Shown here: one piece after another, positions 56,000 to 64,000 of the stretch
How the letters are laid out: each line of letters begins with the position of its first letter
How positions within the stretch are numbered: position 1 is the first letter of the stretch
Assembly: GCA_015063845.1 (NCBI GenBank)
Contig: SVTJ01000001.1
Coordinates: 289,260-353,259 of the forward strand
Direction of reading: 5' to 3'
Length of the DNA: 64,000 bases
Source of the DNA: Oscillospiraceae bacterium
GTDB taxonomy: Bacteria > Bacillota > Clostridia > Oscillospirales > CAG-272
Position numbers and translations under genes: made by a program
Notes under the pieces: generated by a model
The model's input: the letters and a program-made list of their open reading frames with translations, nothing else
What the model was told of the DNA's origin: nothing
Databases searched by the model: none

Positions 56000-58900
56000 A
56001 TGATAAGGTTTATCTTTGGAAATAACGGCAGCGGTAAGACCACCAAGATAATAAACGCGCTCAGAGAGGATGCAGAGAACGGTATTCGTTCCGTTCTTAT
56101 CGTGCCCGAGCAGCAGGCGGTCCAAACCGAACAGCTCACGCTCAGAGAGCTTCCCCCATACGCGCAGCTGACGCTTGAGGTTACTAATTTCTCACGTCTT
56201 TATAACCTAGTTTGCAGAAAATACGGCGGACTTTCATATTCGTACGTAACAAAGCCCATAAAGCATCTTATTATGTGGCAGGCTATCCGCACAGCGTTGC
56301 CTGAACTTGACGAATACGCTGAAAATGCCGCAAACGACAAGGTGTTTTCTCGCACTATGCTCGACACGGTTTCCGAGCTTAAGGCATCGGGCGTGTCCGT
56401 AGAAAAGCTTGAGGAATTGCTCGACAAACTCGATGAAAGCAGCTTGCTTTACCGCAAGCTCAAGGATATTCTCCGAATATACGTATGCTATGAGGCACTT
56501 ATCTGCGACCGATACTCCGACAGCGCAGATGACCTCTCCAAGCTATACGACAAGCTTTGCGAGCACGACTTCTTTAAGGATAAAAACGTCTATATTGACG
56601 CGTTTACTTCCTACACGAACGTTGAGCACAAGATAATCGAGAGAATATTCGCGACTGCAAATAACGTGACCGTCACAGTGCCGCTTCCCTCGCCAGACTA
56701 CAAGGATATCAGCACGGACAGCATTGTAAGATCCTACTCCCGTCTTAAGAGATCTGCCGAGCATTGGGATAAGCCGATATGCGAGATACTCGACGGCGCT
56801 CTGCTCTCCTCTGCTCCCGCTATCAGATATCTTTGCGAAAACCTCTGGCGTATCAAGTCCGCACAGGGTAACGGCAAGTTCGACCCCGAGGGACATATCG
56901 TTATGGAGGAGTGCGCCAACGCTTATGCCGAGGCTGAGGCTGTCGCTTCGCACGTCCTTGAGCTTTTGCGCGAGGGCGCGAGCTGCTCGGATATCGTTGT
57001 GATCGTGCGCGACACCGAAAAATACCGAGGAATAATCGAGCCCGCTCTTGAGAGCGCGGGTGTACCCTTCTATCTCTCCGAGAAGACCGACCTTTGCTCT
57101 CTCGCGCCCATAAAGCTCATTCTTACCGCTCTGAAGATAGAAAAGTATAATTGGCGAAAGGAAGATATAATCGCCTACATAAAGACGGGACTTTCGGGCT
57201 GTGACACTCGCGAGACCGACATCTTTGAGGAGTATATAAACACTTGGAACATCTCAGGCGCGCGCTTTACAAGCGACGTCGACTGGACAATGAACCCCCG
57301 TGGCTTTACGGTAGACGAAAAGGAAGACGCCAAGCGCTTCACCAAGGAGACGCTGAGGATAGTTAACAAGGTACGCAAAGAGATATGCGAGCCGCTCAAT
57401 AAGCTCTTTATATTGCTGCACGCCGCAGAGGATATCCCCGATATGTGCACAGCCTTGTATGAGTTCTTGAACGACATCTCTCTCGAAGAAAAGCTCACAG
57501 AGCTCGCTGAGCGAGAGACGCTCTGGAACAACACCAAGGGAGCGGAAGAGCTGTCCTCTTGCTATTCGATAATTATCAACGCCTTTGCCGATATCGCAAA
57601 TGCGCTTAAGGGTGAGAGTGCAAGCACAGATGAGCTTGCCGTCATACTTAAGACTGTATTCGACCAGACCGAGATCGGCACTATACCCACCTCTATCGAT
57701 GAGGTCACCGTCGGCTCTGCCTCACTTATACGAAGCTCAAACCCGAAATATGCTTTTGTTATGGGGCTTTGCGAGGGTGAGTTCCCCGCAAACGTCGACA
57801 ACTCGGGATTGCTCACAAAACAAGAACGAAGCATTATGGCGGATCTTGATTGCGAGCTTGGTGCGGACGTTGACATACGCTCGTCCGAGGAACTGATGTT
57901 TGTCAAAAACGCATTCGCGACGCCCACCGAGCGTCTTTATCTTCTCACGTCAAATGCCAACCTGAAGGGTGATAAGATAAGCCCTTCTCTGCCTTTCAGG
58001 AGAGTTGAGGCGTTATTTAAAATAGACAAGCACATCTTTGACTCCTATGACCTCTCGTACGTTTGCGGCTCCCCGAAAAGCGCCGCGTCACATATAAGAA
58101 ACATATCGAGCACTGCGACCAAGAACGCCGTAAAGAAAGCGGTCAGCGAGCATATTCCCACGGTGGGTGAGCTTGCAGACGCATCGGTGACTGCCGAGGA
58201 AATAAGAGTGTCTCCCACTCTTGTGCGTTCTATTCTCGGAGACAAGCTGAAAATATCTCCTACCGCGTTTGAAAAGTACGTCAGATGTCCGTTCAGCTAC
58301 TACGCTACCTATCTTCTTTCGTTGCGCGAGCCTGCAAGCGGTAAGTTTGCCGCCAATAATTTCGGTAGCTTTATACATCACGTTCTCGAGGAGCTCATAA
58401 AGTTTTCCATTCCCTCGTCCGCCGAGCAAGCACCCCCGACAAACGAGGAGATAGTTGCAAAGACCGATGAGATAATCCAAGAATACATAAAGCAGATAGT
58501 TCCCGACCAGAGCGTAAATACAAAGCGAATGGCTCACCTTTATAAGAACATAAGAAGCCTTTCTCTCTTGCTCATAAACAACGTAATAAAGGAATTCTCG
58601 GATACAAATTTCCGTCCCGTTTTCTTTGAGCTTTCGACAAATGGCGAGGACGGAAACCCCGCCCCCATTCTTATATCGCTTGACAACGGTGCTACTATGA
58701 CACTCAAGGGCGCTATAGACAGAGTGGATATGTGGAAGGACGGCGACAAGGCATATATAAGGATCGTCGACTATAAGACGGGCAGCAAGGCGTTTGAGCT
58801 TTCGGACGTGGATGTTGGTCTTAACCTACAAATGCTTTTCTACTTATTCTGCGTTTGCAGAGACCCCGGCACAAAGCTTCGCACCTCGGCAGAGCTTAAC

Positions 58901-59326
58901 GGCGATCAAACGCCCATTCCCGCAGGTATAGTTTATCTCTCTTCCGCGATGAATAATATTCAGCTCGGAGACTATGCCTTGACCGAGGAGCAGATACTCT
59001 CGCTTGCCGAGGAAAAGTTCAAACGAAGCGGACTTATCCTCAATGAAGATAGCGTTGTCAATGCTTTCTCCCACTCTTCCTCACCCTTGCTCCTCTTGGG
59101 TATCAAGGAGAAGGACGGTAAATATGAGGGAAAAGCTTTGATAGACAGTGAAAAGTTTGAAGAGATCGAAGCTCAGATAATCGACAAGCTTACCGAGATA
59201 GGCAACAAGATATATTCGGGCGTAGCTGATTGCGCTCCGCTGAATTACAAGAACAGCGACCCCTGCAAGTGGTGCAAGCTCAAGCCCATATGCAGAAAGA
59301 ACGATTTTGCGAAAGGAGGATATTGA
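56000..59326 (+). CDS. addB: ATP-dependent helicase/nuclease subunit B
   Basis: Start ATG 56000 (MIRFIFGNN) behind AAAGGA; 1108 aa. Walker A FGNNGSGKTTKI, inactivated helicase-like core, and a C-terminal RecB-family nuclease (IRIVDYKTGSKAFEL with catalytic Asp and Lys). The Fe-S staple is visible as CPFSYYATYL upstream of the nuclease and CKWCKLKPICRK at the end. With AddA it resects double-strand breaks to Chi sites for RecA loading. The stop is 1 bp before the addA start. Confidence 0.95.
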   Translation: MIRFIFGNNGSGKTTKIINALREDAENGIRSVLIVPEQQAVQTEQLTLRELPPYAQLTLEVTNFSRLYNLVCRKYGGLSYSYVTKPIKHLIMWQAIRTALPELDEYAENAANDKVFSRTMLDTVSELKASGVSVEKLEELLDKLDESSLLYRKLKDILRIYVCYEALICDRYSDSADDLSKLYDKLCEHDFFKDKNVYIDAFTSYTNVEHKIIERIFATANNVTVTVPLPSPDYKDISTDSIVRSYSRLKRSAEHWDKPICEILDGALLSSAPAIRYLCENLWRIKSAQGNGKFDPEGHIVMEECANAYAEAEAVASHVLELLREGASCSDIVVIVRDTEKYRGIIEPALESAGVPFYLSEKTDLCSLAPIKLILTALKIEKYNWRKEDIIAYIKTGLSGCDTRETDIFEEYINTWNISGARFTSDVDWTMNPRGFTVDEKEDAKRFTKETLRIVNKVRKEICEPLNKLFILLHAAEDIPDMCTALYEFLNDISLEEKLTELAERETLWNNTKGAEELSSCYSIIINAFADIANALKGESASTDELAVILKTVFDQTEIGTIPTSIDEVTVGSASLIRSSNPKYAFVMGLCEGEFPANVDNSGLLTKQERSIMADLDCELGADVDIRSSEELMFVKNAFATPTERLYLLTSNANLKGDKISPSLPFRRVEALFKIDKHIFDSYDLSYVCGSPKSAASHIRNISSTATKNAVKKAVSEHIPTVGELADASVTAEEIRVSPTLVRSILGDKLKISPTAFEKYVRCPFSYYATYLLSLREPASGKFAANNFGSFIHHVLEELIKFSIPSSAEQAPPTNEEIVAKTDEIIQEYIKQIVPDQSVNTKRMAHLYKNIRSLSLLLINNVIKEFSDTNFRPVFFELSTNGEDGNPAPILISLDNGATMTLKGAIDRVDMWKDGDKAYIRIVDYKTGSKAFELSDVDVGLNLQMLFYLFCVCRDPGTKLRTSAELNGDQTPIPAGIVYLSSAMNNIQLGDYALTEEQILSLAEEKFKRSGLILNEDSVVNAFSHSSSPLLLLGIKEKDGKYEGKALIDSEKFEEIEAQIIDKLTEIGNKIYSGVADCAPLNYKNSDPCKWCKLKPICRKNDFAKGGY

Positions 59327-59327
59327 T

Positions 59328-62300
59328 ATGGCAACGGATTGGACACCGTCACAGTTAGACGCAATAGACACGCGAGACAAGACACTGCTTTTGAGCGCGG
59401 CGGCAGGCTCGGGAAAGACCAGTACGCTGACCGAGCGAATCATTCGCTCTATAACGACCGAAGATGAGACCAAGCGCGCCGATATCGGCAATATGCTTAT
59501 CGTTACATTCACTGTCGCAGCAGCCGCTGAGCTTAAAACAAAGATATACAATGCCCTTACAAGCGCGCTTGCCGAGGCTGTCGACAGCCCCAAGCTCTAC
59601 GAGCACCTTACAAAGCAGCTCATCAAGCTCGGAAGCGCAAAAATATCAACTATCGACTCCTTCTATCTGAGCGCAATAAAAGAAAATTTCTCAAAGCTCG
59701 GGCTTTCCTCAGCCTTCAGAATAGCTGACTACTCCGAGGTGGCGCTGCTCGCAAAAAACGTAATGACCGAGGTGGTCGATGAGTTTTACGATACTGTGGA
59801 CGACTTCCCAGCTCTTTGCGAGTGCTTCGAAAAGATACGCGACAAGGAAGACGTTATGGAGGGTGTTTTGCTCTCTATGTACCAAGAGTGTCTTTACGTA
59901 CCCGACGGTATAGAATTCGTAAAAAAATGCGCCGATAATTACAGAAGCTATACCTCTACGGATTTTCTCCGTACCAGCTTTGGCGCTGTTTTGGCAAACT
60001 ACGTGTCCCTTTTTGCCGATGCGTATCTAACGACCTATAACAAGGCTCTATCGTCTATCGAAAACCAAGAAGTGCCTATGAGAGCTTACTACGATGCCCT
60101 CAACCACGACCGAGTTTTTTGTATTAAGGTCAAGGGAATGCTGGAAAGCGGCAGCTGCACATACGTTGACCTTGCAAATGAATTTAACGGCTACAAGGCG
60201 GAAAAATTTGCGGGAAACGTCACGGGAGACAATATAACCTCGGACAGTCTATTCTGCAAAACGGTAAGAGACAGCTTTAAAAAGGATCTCGAAAAGATAA
60301 GAATTGCTTATTTTTGCTATTCGGCGACCGATATGGCAAGGTTTTTCGACGGTACTTCAAAAAATCTTTATATCATGTACGACGCGCTTTGCTCGTACAG
60401 AGATAAGTTTTTTGAGGAAAAGCAAAAGCGAAATATCATCGAGCTCTCCGACCTGAAGCAATATGCGTACAGACTTTTTGTGGATCAGAACAAGCAGCCG
60501 ACAGAGATCGCAAAGGAATACGCTTCACGCTTTACGGACATCTATATCGACGAATATCAGGACGTTGACCCCGTTCAGGACCTTATATTCAACGCGATAG
60601 CCACGCCGTCCAACAGATTTATGGTCGGTGATATAAAGCAAAGCATATACAGCTTCAGAGGCGCGGAGCCGTCTTTGTTCGCAAGCTACCGCTCAAGCTT
60701 TGCAAAGCACGGAACGCCAGAGGCTGCGTCTTCTCTTTATGAGACTATATTTATGTCCGAAAACTTCCGATGCAACAAGTCGGTGATCGACTTCACTAAT
60801 CTCGTTTGCTCAAGGCTCTTCTCTACCTGCAAGGAAAGCATCGGATATACAAAAGAGGACGATCTCGTTTTCCCAAAGACAAAGACGTCCAAGGCCGATG
60901 AGCCTAAGGTCAAGATAAACATTTTCGCCCAAGCTTCCAAGTTTAAAGCGACTGTCTCCTCTAAGACCGCCGAGGCTGACTTCATAGCCACCGAGATAGA
61001 AAGACTTCGCCGCGAGGACCCTTCGCTTAAGCTTTCCGAGATCGCCATACTTTACAGAAAAAACACACTTATCCCCGAGCTTGAGGAGAGGCTGGCGGCG
61101 CACGGAATAAAGACCACCAACGACGACAGCAAGAAGTATTTCCAGAACCCCGACGTTCTTATGATGCTGTCGATACTTAACACGATAGACAATCCCCAGC
61201 GTGATATTTATCTCACCGGCGCGCTTAATTCCCCGATATTCGGTTTTTCCGTTGAAGACATTATGCTCATCAACCGTTTCGGTGAGTACCGCGATTCTCT
61301 TTACGACAAGCTGTGCGTTGCCGCTGACGATAACAGCGAGCTTGGCGAGCGTTGCAGGTCGTTTGTTAAAACTCTGCAACATATGAGAGATATGTCAGCT
61401 TCTCTACCGATAGACAAGTTCTTGAAGTATCTCTTCGACACCGACGAGTTTGTCGCCTCGGGTCTCGTATGCGACAAGACAGCTTCGGGCAAGGGCGGAA
61501 ACCTCAAGCAGCTCTACGAATATGCGAGGACCTTTGAGTCAGGCTCTTTCAAGGGTCTTTACAGCTTTATTGAGTTCATAAACAGCCTTATAGACAGTGG
61601 AAATCAGATCTCGATCGGTTCGAAACATGCCGACGACGACTGCGTATCTCTAATGACAGTTCACAAGGCTAAGGGACTTGAACGCAAAGTGTGCTTCGTA
61701 TACGGCACGGGAGCGGAGCTTGTAAAAGACCTCAGCGACCTTCCGTTCTGCTTCGATCAAAACGTGGGTATCGCTATGCACCTTTCGGACAGCACGGGCT
61801 TTGCCGTCTACGAATCTCCCCTCTTCAACATTCTTGTTCTCAATGAAAGAATACGGCAGACCGAAGAGGAAATGCGCGTGCTTTACGTTGCGCTCACAAG
61901 AGCCAAGGAGCGTTTGTATATAACGGCGCATGACGGAAAGGCTCTTTGTACCACGATCGAAGCAAACGCTCAGAACTATGCGCAGCTCTCGGAAAAGTTT
62001 TTTATTATCAACGCAAAAAGCTACTCCGAATGGATACTCTCTGCTTTGTATTCTGCGCAAAGCGACTTTGCGGATATATCTTATATCGATGCGACGCAAT
62101 TCTCCGTAGCCGATACTGTGACTACCGAGCAAGAGACCTCACAAGAGGATATCGACACTGACCTTTATGACACGCTCAGAGAGAAATTCAGCTTTGAATA
62201 TCCTCTCGATAAGCTTCGTCGCGTGCCCGCAAAGCTCTCCGTTTCCCGTCTCTCACCTACCGTGCTTGACCAGAACGATGACGCAAAGGACATCGTCAAA

Positions 62301-62921
62301 AAGAAAAAGAAGACCGTTATCCCCGACTTTTTCCTGTCGGATATCTCGGAAGCGACTGCCGCTGAGCGCGGAACAGCAACGCACCTATTCTTGCAGTTCT
62401 GCGACTTCAAATCGCTCGCAAGATACGGGGCTGAGGAGATGCTCCACAAGCTCGACGAGGACGGATTTTTGCCGAGCAACGCAAAGGAACTTGTGTATCT
62501 CGACGAGATGGAAGCAATGCGCACGAGCGATCTTATGGATAAAATACTCTCCGCCAAGGAGATATTTACCGAGCAACGCTTTAATATGCTTATTCCCGTG
62601 CGTGAGATAACGACCGACAAGGAGCTTATCAAGCAGGCAGGCGACCGTACGACCGCCGTTCAGGGTGTTATCGACCTCGTTATCGTTGATGAGGACGGAA
62701 GCATAGGTCTTTACGACTACAAAACAGACCGAATAAGAGACGTCAAAAAGGCGAAAGAGCAGCTCAACGATGCCCACGCGTTGCAGCTTTCGTACTATGC
62801 GCGAGCTATTGAATTTTTATTCGGGAAGAGCCCCGACAGAGTTGCCGTTTACTCGACCCAACTGGCAAAGCTTATTGATATAGATGTCTGCGACCTCACT
62901 CTTTCAGGCGACATTCTTTGA
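59328..62921 (+). CDS. addA: ATP-dependent helicase/nuclease subunit A
   Basis: Start ATG 59328 (MATDWTPSQ) 8 bp behind GGAGG; 1197 aa. UvrD/Rep-type helicase with Q motif (WTPSQLDAI), Walker A SAAAGSGKTSTL, Walker B YIDEYQDVDPVQ, motif III GDIKQSIYSFRGAEPSLF, motif V (LMTVHKAKGLE) and motif VI (LYVALTRAKERL), then a C-terminal RecB-type nuclease (GVIDLVIVDEDGSIGLYDYKTD). Both motor and nuclease look complete. Confidence 0.96.
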   Translation: MATDWTPSQLDAIDTRDKTLLLSAAAGSGKTSTLTERIIRSITTEDETKRADIGNMLIVTFTVAAAAELKTKIYNALTSALAEAVDSPKLYEHLTKQLIKLGSAKISTIDSFYLSAIKENFSKLGLSSAFRIADYSEVALLAKNVMTEVVDEFYDTVDDFPALCECFEKIRDKEDVMEGVLLSMYQECLYVPDGIEFVKKCADNYRSYTSTDFLRTSFGAVLANYVSLFADAYLTTYNKALSSIENQEVPMRAYYDALNHDRVFCIKVKGMLESGSCTYVDLANEFNGYKAEKFAGNVTGDNITSDSLFCKTVRDSFKKDLEKIRIAYFCYSATDMARFFDGTSKNLYIMYDALCSYRDKFFEEKQKRNIIELSDLKQYAYRLFVDQNKQPTEIAKEYASRFTDIYIDEYQDVDPVQDLIFNAIATPSNRFMVGDIKQSIYSFRGAEPSLFASYRSSFAKHGTPEAASSLYETIFMSENFRCNKSVIDFTNLVCSRLFSTCKESIGYTKEDDLVFPKTKTSKADEPKVKINIFAQASKFKATVSSKTAEADFIATEIERLRREDPSLKLSEIAILYRKNTLIPELEERLAAHGIKTTNDDSKKYFQNPDVLMMLSILNTIDNPQRDIYLTGALNSPIFGFSVEDIMLINRFGEYRDSLYDKLCVAADDNSELGERCRSFVKTLQHMRDMSASLPIDKFLKYLFDTDEFVASGLVCDKTASGKGGNLKQLYEYARTFESGSFKGLYSFIEFINSLIDSGNQISIGSKHADDDCVSLMTVHKAKGLERKVCFVYGTGAELVKDLSDLPFCFDQNVGIAMHLSDSTGFAVYESPLFNILVLNERIRQTEEEMRVLYVALTRAKERLYITAHDGKALCTTIEANAQNYAQLSEKFFIINAKSYSEWILSALYSAQSDFADISYIDATQFSVADTVTTEQETSQEDIDTDLYDTLREKFSFEYPLDKLRRVPAKLSVSRLSPTVLDQNDDAKDIVKKKKKTVIPDFFLSDISEATAAERGTATHLFLQFCDFKSLARYGAEEMLHKLDEDGFLPSNAKELVYLDEMEAMRTSDLMDKILSAKEIFTEQRFNMLIPVREITTDKELIKQAGDRTTAVQGVIDLVIVDEDGSIGLYDYKTDRIRDVKKAKEQLNDAHALQLSYYARAIEFLFGKSPDRVAVYSTQLAKLIDIDVCDLTLSGDIL

Positions 62922-62954
62922 CATTTGAAAGGTTTTTGGCATATGCTTTTTGTA

Positions 62955-62968
62955 GAGGGATATCCCTC
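62955..62968. repeat. 14-bp perfect palindrome before the DUF11 gene
   Basis: GAGGGATATCCCTC lies 24 bp upstream of the DUF11 start codon, between addA and that gene. It could be an operator or a short mRNA hairpin. No sigma-A promoter is evident nearby. Confidence 0.5.
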
Positions 62969-62991
62969 AAAATATATACAAGGAGCATATA

Positions 62992-63846
62992 ATGGCAACC
63001 ATAGAAAATTTTGCAACTGTCAGCTACACCTCGGGCGGTGTGGCTGTTACAAGAACGTCAAATCTCGCGGAGATAGAGCTTAATTCCTCGTTGAGCTTTA
63101 CAAAGGAGACGCTTGGTGACACTTATACGGTGGGCACGCCCGTCACGTATGTTTTATCGTTGACCAACGATGCGACGACCCCTATCACGGGAATTAGCGT
63201 TGCGGACGATCTCGGCACGTTCACGCTTGACACGCAGGAGCTTACTCCTCTTGCATTTCAAGCCCCTGCTCTTCTGCTTATCAACGGTCAGGACAACACC
63301 GCCTCTCTTACGGTAACAGCTACCGACACGAGCGTAACTTTCAGCTTTCCAACGCTTGCAGCGGGGGCAACGGCGAACATCATATACAACGCAACACCTA
63401 ATGAGTTCGCTCCCCCCGCGCAAGGCTCATTTATCACGAACACCGCTGAGCTTACAAGCGACAGCGAATGTGCAAGCGGAAGTGCGACCGCGACCGTAAC
63501 TGCGGCTGAGGCAGCTGAGATAGAGGTGATAAAGTCGATGTCGCCCAACCCCGTTGTGTGCGGCGAGACGGTAACCTACACTATCCGCATATTCAACTAC
63601 GGCAATATTGCCGCTGAGGACGTTGTCCTCACCGATACGTTTACTCCCGCGCCCACGGATATCACCGTGTTCCGCAACGGTATTGAGCTTGTCGGTACGG
63701 GCTACACCTATATCGACGGCACGCTCACCGTTCCCGCGACAAACGGAGATACCGTGCCTGCCGCAACCTTCACGCGTGACGCGCAAACAGGTATCGTAAC
63801 GACCACTCCCGGTGTTGTTGAATACGTAATTACAGGTACTATCTAA
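62992..63846 (+). CDS. DUF11-repeat protein without signal peptide
   Basis: 284 aa built of Ig-like beta repeats. The first repeat includes LGDTYTVGTPVTYVLSLTN and the second SMSPNPVVCGETVTYTIRI followed by NYGNIAAEDVVLTDT, both typical of DUF11. It begins MATIENFATVSYTSGG with no hydrophobic leader, and no LPxTG, anchor or membrane segment exists at the end. Thr, Ala and Val are abundant, Lys and Arg rare. DUF11 proteins are normally surface-exposed; without a leader this one may be released by mother-cell lysis or sit on spores (inference). Start ATG follows AAGGAG. Confidence 0.82.
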   Translation: MATIENFATVSYTSGGVAVTRTSNLAEIELNSSLSFTKETLGDTYTVGTPVTYVLSLTNDATTPITGISVADDLGTFTLDTQELTPLAFQAPALLLINGQDNTASLTVTATDTSVTFSFPTLAAGATANIIYNATPNEFAPPAQGSFITNTAELTSDSECASGSATATVTAAEAAEIEVIKSMSPNPVVCGETVTYTIRIFNYGNIAAEDVVLTDTFTPAPTDITVFRNGIELVGTGYTYIDGTLTVPATNGDTVPAATFTRDAQTGIVTTTPGVVEYVITGTI

Positions 63847-63909
63847 AAATCGAAGAAAACAAGGGCAGACCCGTTTCTCTGTTGTTCTTAACGGAGGAAT
63901 CACAAAAGT

Positions 63910-63944
63910 ACAGAAACCGCAGATTGATTTTCTGCGGTTTTTGT
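63910..63944 (+). terminator. Terminator after the DUF11 gene
   Basis: Stem AAACCGCAGA / TCTGCGGTTT with loop TTGATTT and a T-rich tail TTTTTGTG. Confidence 0.88.
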
Positions 63945-63952
63945 GCTATAAT
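63924..63952 (+). promoter_or_regulatory. Rightward promoter nested in the terminator
   Basis: TTGATT (in the terminator loop), 17 bp, TATAAT. It directs transcription out of the window. Confidence 0.6.
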
Positions 63953-63961
63953 AGGGGTATG

Positions 63962-63993
63962 GGCATAGCCCTATGCCTTTGTAATACAAAGGC
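63962..63993. repeat. Two overlapping palindromes at the window edge
   Basis: GGCATAG-CC-CTATGCC (63962-63977) and GCCTTTGTA-A-TACAAAGGC (63975-63993) share three bases. They would form competing hairpins at the start of the transcript from the nested promoter. Identity unknown because the window ends at 64000. Confidence 0.5.
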
Positions 63994-64000
63994 GAAACTT

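Noticed and set aside
1-64000. tRNA, rRNA, CRISPR arrays, transposases, integrases and phage genes
   Set aside because: Looked for T-loop-like GGTTCGAATCC patterns, spaced repeats and recombinase motifs on both strands by eye; none was convincing. The GGTTCGAAAC hit at 61.6 kb is inside addA.

Overview
This 64 kb window is bacterial chromosome, almost entirely protein-coding, with no rRNA, tRNA, CRISPR array, transposase or integrase that I could find. The gene content points to an anaerobic, probably endospore-forming member of the Clostridia. It has a trimeric-type NAD(P)H-linked [FeFe] hydrogenase (hndABCD) with a hydrogenase-like sensor, acetate kinase, short-form HisG with HisZ, class 1B dihydroorotate dehydrogenase (pyrD/pyrK), AddAB instead of RecBCD, and two enzymes linked to spore-cortex muramic lactam (a PdaA-type deacetylase and a CwlD-type amidase). 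Species cannot be named from the sequence alone. Many genes start at the same kind of signal: TTGNNN, 17 bp, TATAAT, then GGAGG.

Layout. 1-3.5 kb (+): end of a spermidine/putrescine ABC transporter operon (potA fragment, potB, and a potC-potD fusion). 3.5-4.3 kb (-): pdaA-type deacetylase. 4.4-13.1 kb (-): a complete, tightly overlapping histidine operon headed by a TrpR-like regulator (yerC-like, hisZ, hisG, hisD, hisC, hisB, hisH, hisA, hisF, hisIE, PHP-type histidinol phosphatase). 13.2-15.5 kb (-): lgt, a CPBP membrane protease and an HD phosphohydrolase. 15.6-21.2 kb (-): pyrimidine operon pyrC-K-D-F-E-B-I. 21.3-22.7 kb (-): a three-gene cassette of HPr-kinase-like protein, PqqD-like protein and signal-peptidase-like protein, which looks like an orphan peptide-modification system. 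22.8-23.5 kb (-): a membrane protein of unknown function behind a palindromic operator.

23.6-31.9 kb (-): one ten-gene hydrogenase operon. Its first half is a putative sensory and regulatory module (two DRTGG proteins, two GHKL ATPases, an H-cluster-like Fe-S protein and a PHP protein) and its second half is the catalytic hydrogenase. 32-34.5 kb (-): polA, divergent from cwlD, radA and an anchored extracytoplasmic protein on the + strand (34.7-37.8 kb). 37.9-39.35 kb: an A+T-rich islet bounded by two nearly identical inverted terminators; it holds a polytopic membrane protein and, just upstream of it, a small secreted-peptide gene that is missing from the ORF track and appears broken. 39.4-48.0 kb (-): tatD, gpsA, metG, nagA, a TtcA-family protein, a tRNA N6-adenine methyltransferase, a ferredoxin, a small conserved protein and tmcAL. 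48.1-49.4 kb (+): ackA.

49.4-55.8 kb (-): a D-2-hydroxyacid dehydrogenase, then an envelope-stress-like operon (htrA, response regulator, histidine kinase, rlmA, glycosyltransferase). 56.0-62.9 kb (+): addB-addA. 63.0-63.85 kb (+): a DUF11-repeat protein without a signal peptide. The window ends in a terminator whose loop contains the -35 box of a new rightward promoter, followed by nested palindromes.

Most regions are ordinary housekeeping and biosynthesis. The best candidates for something undescribed are the HprK/PqqD/peptidase cassette, the hydrogenase-linked signalling module, and the small-peptide/membrane-protein islet.
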